NCBI GenBank assembly: GCA_902791935.1
Contig: CADAXQ010000014.1
Location: 1-46,369 of the forward strand
Length of the DNA stretch: 46,369 bases
Source of the DNA: an uncultured Erysipelotrichaceae bacterium
GTDB lineage: Bacteria > Bacillota_I > Bacilli_A > RFN20 > CAG-826
Direction: 5' to 3'
Position 1 is the stretch's first letter, and the number at the start of each line of letters is the position of its first letter. The position numbers were made by a program, and so were the translations under genes. This document shows positions 43,613 through 46,369 of this stretch, piece after piece. A model generated the notes under the pieces. It saw only the letters and a list, made by a program, of their open reading frames with translations, was not told the DNA's origin and made no database searches.

Positions 43613-45706
43613 TCAGGAGAAATCACGTAAAGGCAACCCGAAGTAGCGACGATAAGAAATGCTACCTTCCTCGTCGGTTCTTCGATAAGGAATACGTAGG
43701 CTTTCAAATCGCGAAAGCACTTCTTTATCCGGGTGGCCATAAGTGTTGTTTCTTCCAACGGAAATAATCGCCATTTTTGGCTGCACGTGAAGTAAAAACT
43801 CCTGTGATGACGAGGTTTTTGAACCATGGTGTCCCGCTTTTAAGACGTCACAACGTAATGAAGGATTATCTTGCACAATTCGGTGTTCAATTGCTTTTGG
43901 TGCGTCCCCCATCATTAACCATTCACACCCCATAAAAGTGAATCCAAGAACCAGGCTTTGATCGTTCTCTCCTGTTCCGCCATAAACGTTGTAATTCGTA
44001 AAAGTTAGATTTCCGACTTTCAAAGGAAATTCCGTTGCTGAAGAAACAAAGCGCTTGACTCGAAAATTTTGGATGAGGCTGTCTTTCGCCCCAATATGGT
44101 CGAAATCTCCGTGGCTTGCGATCAAACAATCAATTTGATAGACCTTCTCTTTTCGGAAAAATGGGATGTCCACTTCCGTCGCCATATCAAAAGAAAGATT
44201 GCCGCCGGTATCAAGCAACACATTCGTGTAGCCGTCACGAATCAAGATGGCATCGCCTTGTCCAACATTGATAAACGTCACTTCTTGTAAAAATGAGACG
44301 CCGACTGGCAAGGAATGAATCAATAGAAACGTTATCTGAAGTCCATGGGCGATGCGCCGTGTCTTCATGAAACCGATTTGCTTCGCGAATACCCCGATTG
44401 TCAAAAGCGCATAGTAGCCAAACGTAAACCAAGGAGAGAATTCGCCCAAAGGCAAAGTAACATCGATTGTTTTGATGCCTTGGAGCAAGCGCCAAATTCC
44501 TGAAGCGCATAAGGAAAGTACCCGAACCCATGGAAGCGTACAAAACGAAAGTAAGGACAAAATCGCGAATCCATAGGAGACCGGAAGCAAAATCGTCGCA
44601 TATAATGGCAACAACAAATGCCATTCGCCACGTTGGTTATATAAAGGAAATAACAAAAGCTGTAACAGGAGAAAAGATAGAATCTTTTGCTGTTTTTTCT
44701 TCCCTCGAGCGGTAATGCTACGAGAAAACGTCAGAAATAAACTGATGCCAAAGCCAAAACGAAATGAAGAGGAGACCGGTGCGAAGGGGTGAAGGAACAA
44801 AACCACAATTCCACTCCATCCCAGCAACGTCAAATAAGTCGGCGGTTCGCGCTTTAAAAGAAAGAAAATCAACGTGAAGAATCGTAGTAAGAAAATCCGA
44901 TAAACGCCAATCTTTCCGTACAAAAATGGCAATAAGAGACAAGCGAATACAAAAGTAATCAACGCGCTTTTTGGCTTGCCCCAGCGTTTTGATAACTTCG
45001 CCTCTAGAAAGCGCAAAAAACCACCATAAAGGATCCCCGAAGCTGAGAGATAGCTAAGAACGCCCAAAGATGCCGATAGGGCGATTGCTTCGTTTTGGTA
45101 GTCTTTGCGGCCAAATGCCACCGAATCCACGAGACCCGCCGTCAAGGAATCAAAAGAAGAAAGAAACCGCAATTCCCGCTCTCTGAAACGGAATGGCCGA
45201 AGGAAAAGCACTTCTGTTTCTTTGACTTGAATGGCTTGTTTGACGCCGTTTTCTTCTAAATACGTCATAAAAGAAAAACGACTCTCGTATTCTTTTCCGA
45301 CATAGGGGGAGACGGTGCCTTGAAGCCTCAAGATATCCCCTACTTCACGTGTGCAGTTCTTCTCATAAACATAGTAACGGCGCCATCCAGTGGCGATCAG
45401 GTAATAATTGTTTTTCGAAGCGATCACCATGCCACGGATCTCACCTTTGCCATTCGGTGAAGGCCAATGCGTGCGAAGCATCCCGAGCGCAAAACCAAAT
45501 ATCAGGAATCCCAAAAAGACAAGGAACGCCGCCTTTCCTTTCTGAAAAAACAAGAAAAGCAAGACGGCGGCCGTAAGGAGTGAGAGCACCATCAAAGGTG
45601 CTCCGAAACGAAACGCAACAGTAAAACCAATGCTCCAGCCAAGAAACGATGCCAGGCTGATTTCTGGACGTGCGATTAGTCCTTTAAGGTGATGTAGTTT
45701 TTGCAT
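43613..45706 (-). CDS. comEC: Competence DNA-uptake channel ComEC
   Basis: A 697-residue integral membrane protein. The N-terminal OB-like part lies outside the membrane. A multi-span competence domain covers about 190-470. The C-terminal metallo-beta-lactamase domain (from about 476) shows NVGQGDAILI, SHGDFDHIG (531-539) and KAGHHGS. It moves single-stranded DNA into the cell during transformation, and the C-terminal domain is thought to degrade the other strand. It overlaps the comEA end by 31 bases, with a weak GGGA before the ATG. Confidence 0.95.
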   Translation of the reverse strand: MQKLHHLKGLIARPEISLASFLGWSIGFTVAFRFGAPLMVLSLLTAAVLLFLFFQKGKAAFLVFLGFLIFGFALGMLRTHWPSPNGKGEIRGMVIASKNNYYLIATGWRRYYVYEKNCTREVGDILRLQGTVSPYVGKEYESRFSFMTYLEENGVKQAIQVKETEVLFLRPFRFRERELRFLSSFDSLTAGLVDSVAFGRKDYQNEAIALSASLGVLSYLSASGILYGGFLRFLEAKLSKRWGKPKSALITFVFACLLLPFLYGKIGVYRIFLLRFFTLIFFLLKREPPTYLTLLGWSGIVVLFLHPFAPVSSSFRFGFGISLFLTFSRSITARGKKKQQKILSFLLLQLLLFPLYNQRGEWHLLLPLYATILLPVSYGFAILSLLSFCTLPWVRVLSLCASGIWRLLQGIKTIDVTLPLGEFSPWFTFGYYALLTIGVFAKQIGFMKTRRIAHGLQITFLLIHSLPVGVSFLQEVTFINVGQGDAILIRDGYTNVLLDTGGNLSFDMATEVDIPFFRKEKVYQIDCLIASHGDFDHIGAKDSLIQNFRVKRFVSSATEFPLKVGNLTFTNYNVYGGTGENDQSLVLGFTFMGCEWLMMGDAPKAIEHRIVQDNPSLRCDVLKAGHHGSKTSSSQEFLLHVQPKMAIISVGRNNTYGHPDKEVLSRFESLRIPYRRTDEEGSISYRRYFGLPLRDFS

Positions 45707-46221
45707 TTTTCCCAGGTGGCTGGGCCAATGCCAGAAACGTTCTTAATTTCTTCGAGACGGCGGAATGACCCTTGCTCGGTTCGATAAGAAACGATCTTGT
45801 CCGCGAGCGTTGAAGTAAAACACGATAACCCCTTCAGTTTCTCTGCGGTGGCCGTATTGATGCAAGCTTTGACGATGGGGTCGGCACTACAAGTGTTGCT
45901 GTTATCATAAAGTGGCGCAATATAGCATCCCCAGCCATCTTCAAGCACCAATGAAGTGTCATACGCTTTCGGATCAGCGTTCGAAGTCACGCCACCTGCC
46001 GCTGACAAAGCATCGCCGAGCGTTGAGGACAAAGGAACCAAATAAACCCCAGGATGACTCACTTCTCCTTCTAACGTGATTTCTAACCCCTCTTTTTCGC
46101 TGGTACGTGTGTTCAGCGTGGTAGTGGGGTTAGTGATGTCCGTGGTGACTTTGTCAACAACCGCCAATGCAATCAAGCAAACCACCGTAACCGCGACAAC
46201 AATGATGATGGTCTTAAACAT
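45676..46221 (-). CDS. comEA: Competence DNA receptor ComEA
   Basis: A 181-residue membrane-anchored DNA-binding protein. One span lies at about 4-22. An SLBB domain follows (around LEGEVSHPGVYLVPLSST), and then a tandem helix-hairpin-helix domain (INTATAEKLKGL, VSGIGPATWEKCK) that binds double-stranded DNA and feeds ComEC. AAAGGAGG lies 6 bases before the ATG. The comEB gene between comEA and comEC in Bacillus is absent. The upstream region runs into the terminal repeat. Confidence 0.95.
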   Translation of the reverse strand: MFKTIIIVVAVTVVCLIALAVVDKVTTDITNPTTTLNTRTSEKEGLEITLEGEVSHPGVYLVPLSSTLGDALSAAGGVTSNADPKAYDTSLVLEDGWGCYIAPLYDNSNTCSADPIVKACINTATAEKLKGLSCFTSTLADKIVSYRTEQGSFRRLEEIKNVSGIGPATWEKCKNYITLKD

Positions 46222-46270
46222 GGAAAACCTCCTTTCACTTATGAGAAGGCGGTTTTTTCAAAGGCGGGAC

Positions 46271-46365
46271 AAAATTGGATAAGCCATGTCAATGACCAAT
46301 TGACGAAGAGTCATATTCAACAGGCATGGTCTTTTGAGCGTGCTCAAAAGACTGGCGCCGGCCAG
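46271..46365 (-). repeat. Terminal structured repeat, copy 2
   Basis: Exact inverted copy of 1-95, with the same three dyads (the 11-bp hairpin at 46329-46352, the GTCAAT dyad at 46288-46304). It lies 49 bases upstream of comEA and points toward it, as copy 1 does toward the AraC-type gene. Four extra bases follow before the window ends. Confidence 0.92.
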
Positions 46366-46369
46366 CGAT

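Noticed and set aside
1..46369. Inverted ends as telomeres of a linear replicon
   Set aside because: The content is ordinary chromosomal housekeeping in conserved order, the repeat is only 95 bases, and one end has extra bases beyond it; a dispersed repeat ending the assembly is simpler.
1..46369. Use of TGA as tryptophan (Mollicute code)
   Set aside because: TGA ends many genes here (for example uxuA, cdd and ybeY with ATGA overlaps), and tryptophan positions in conserved motifs use TGG.

Overview
The window reads as a 46 kb piece of chromosome from a Bacillota (Firmicutes) bacterium, most likely an uncultured Bacilli/Erysipelotrichia-type organism. This rests on gene order. From ispG to comEA the genes follow the long conserved segment known from Bacillus subtilis: ispG, nfo, cshB, ispH, trmK, dnaG, glyS, recO, era, cdd, ybeY, rpsU, mtaB, rsmE, dnaJ-dnaK-grpE-hrcA, hemW, lepA, rpsT, holA, comEC, comEA. 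A single-chain glycyl-tRNA synthetase and an HrcA/CIRCE heat-shock operon agree. TGA is a normal stop codon, so this is not a Mollicute with code 4. Several usual members of the segment are absent (sigA, nif3-like, phoH, dgkA, yqeY, prmA, comEB), and lineage-specific genes sit in or near those places.

Layout. 1-6200: an AraC-type regulator and a complete glucuronate route (uxaC divergent from uxuA-uxuB-kdgK-eda), closed by a strong terminator. 6237-9831: rpmG, ispG, nfo, cshB. 9976-17422: ispH, then a mostly minus-strand run trmK, dnaG, glyS, recO, era, cdd, ybeY. 17435-21958: a C39-peptidase membrane protein without an ATPase domain, rpsU, two glycosyltransferases, deoC, rpmF. 22099-25325: a tightly coupled operon TM2 protein-rsmE-unknown protein-mtaB. 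25417-30221: hrcA-grpE-dnaK-dnaJ under a CIRCE promoter. 30257-33409: a degenerate Fic-like protein, a small membrane protein and hemW. 33528-40794: lepA, a nuclease-helicase fusion, fmt, and a divergent acyl-activating enzyme with its own carrier domain. 40854-46221: rpsT, trxB, a YfcE-type phosphodiesterase, holA, comEC, comEA.

The genome is very compact: there is no gene-free stretch above 300 bases. The longest is the 179-base uxaC/uxuA divergent region. Many neighbours overlap by 4 bases (ATGA), others by 20-79 bases, and two convergent pairs overlap tail to tail. Several genes have a -10 box exactly six bases before the start codon and no ribosome binding site, which suggests leaderless transcription.

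The most notable points are a 95-base structured repeat present as inverted copies at both window ends, a pseudo-Fic protein with the active-site motif substituted at aligned positions, a peptidase-containing exporter half lacking its ATPase, the leaderless promoter pattern, and an unrecognised protein embedded between rsmE and mtaB. No tRNA, rRNA, CRISPR array, prophage or insertion sequence was seen.
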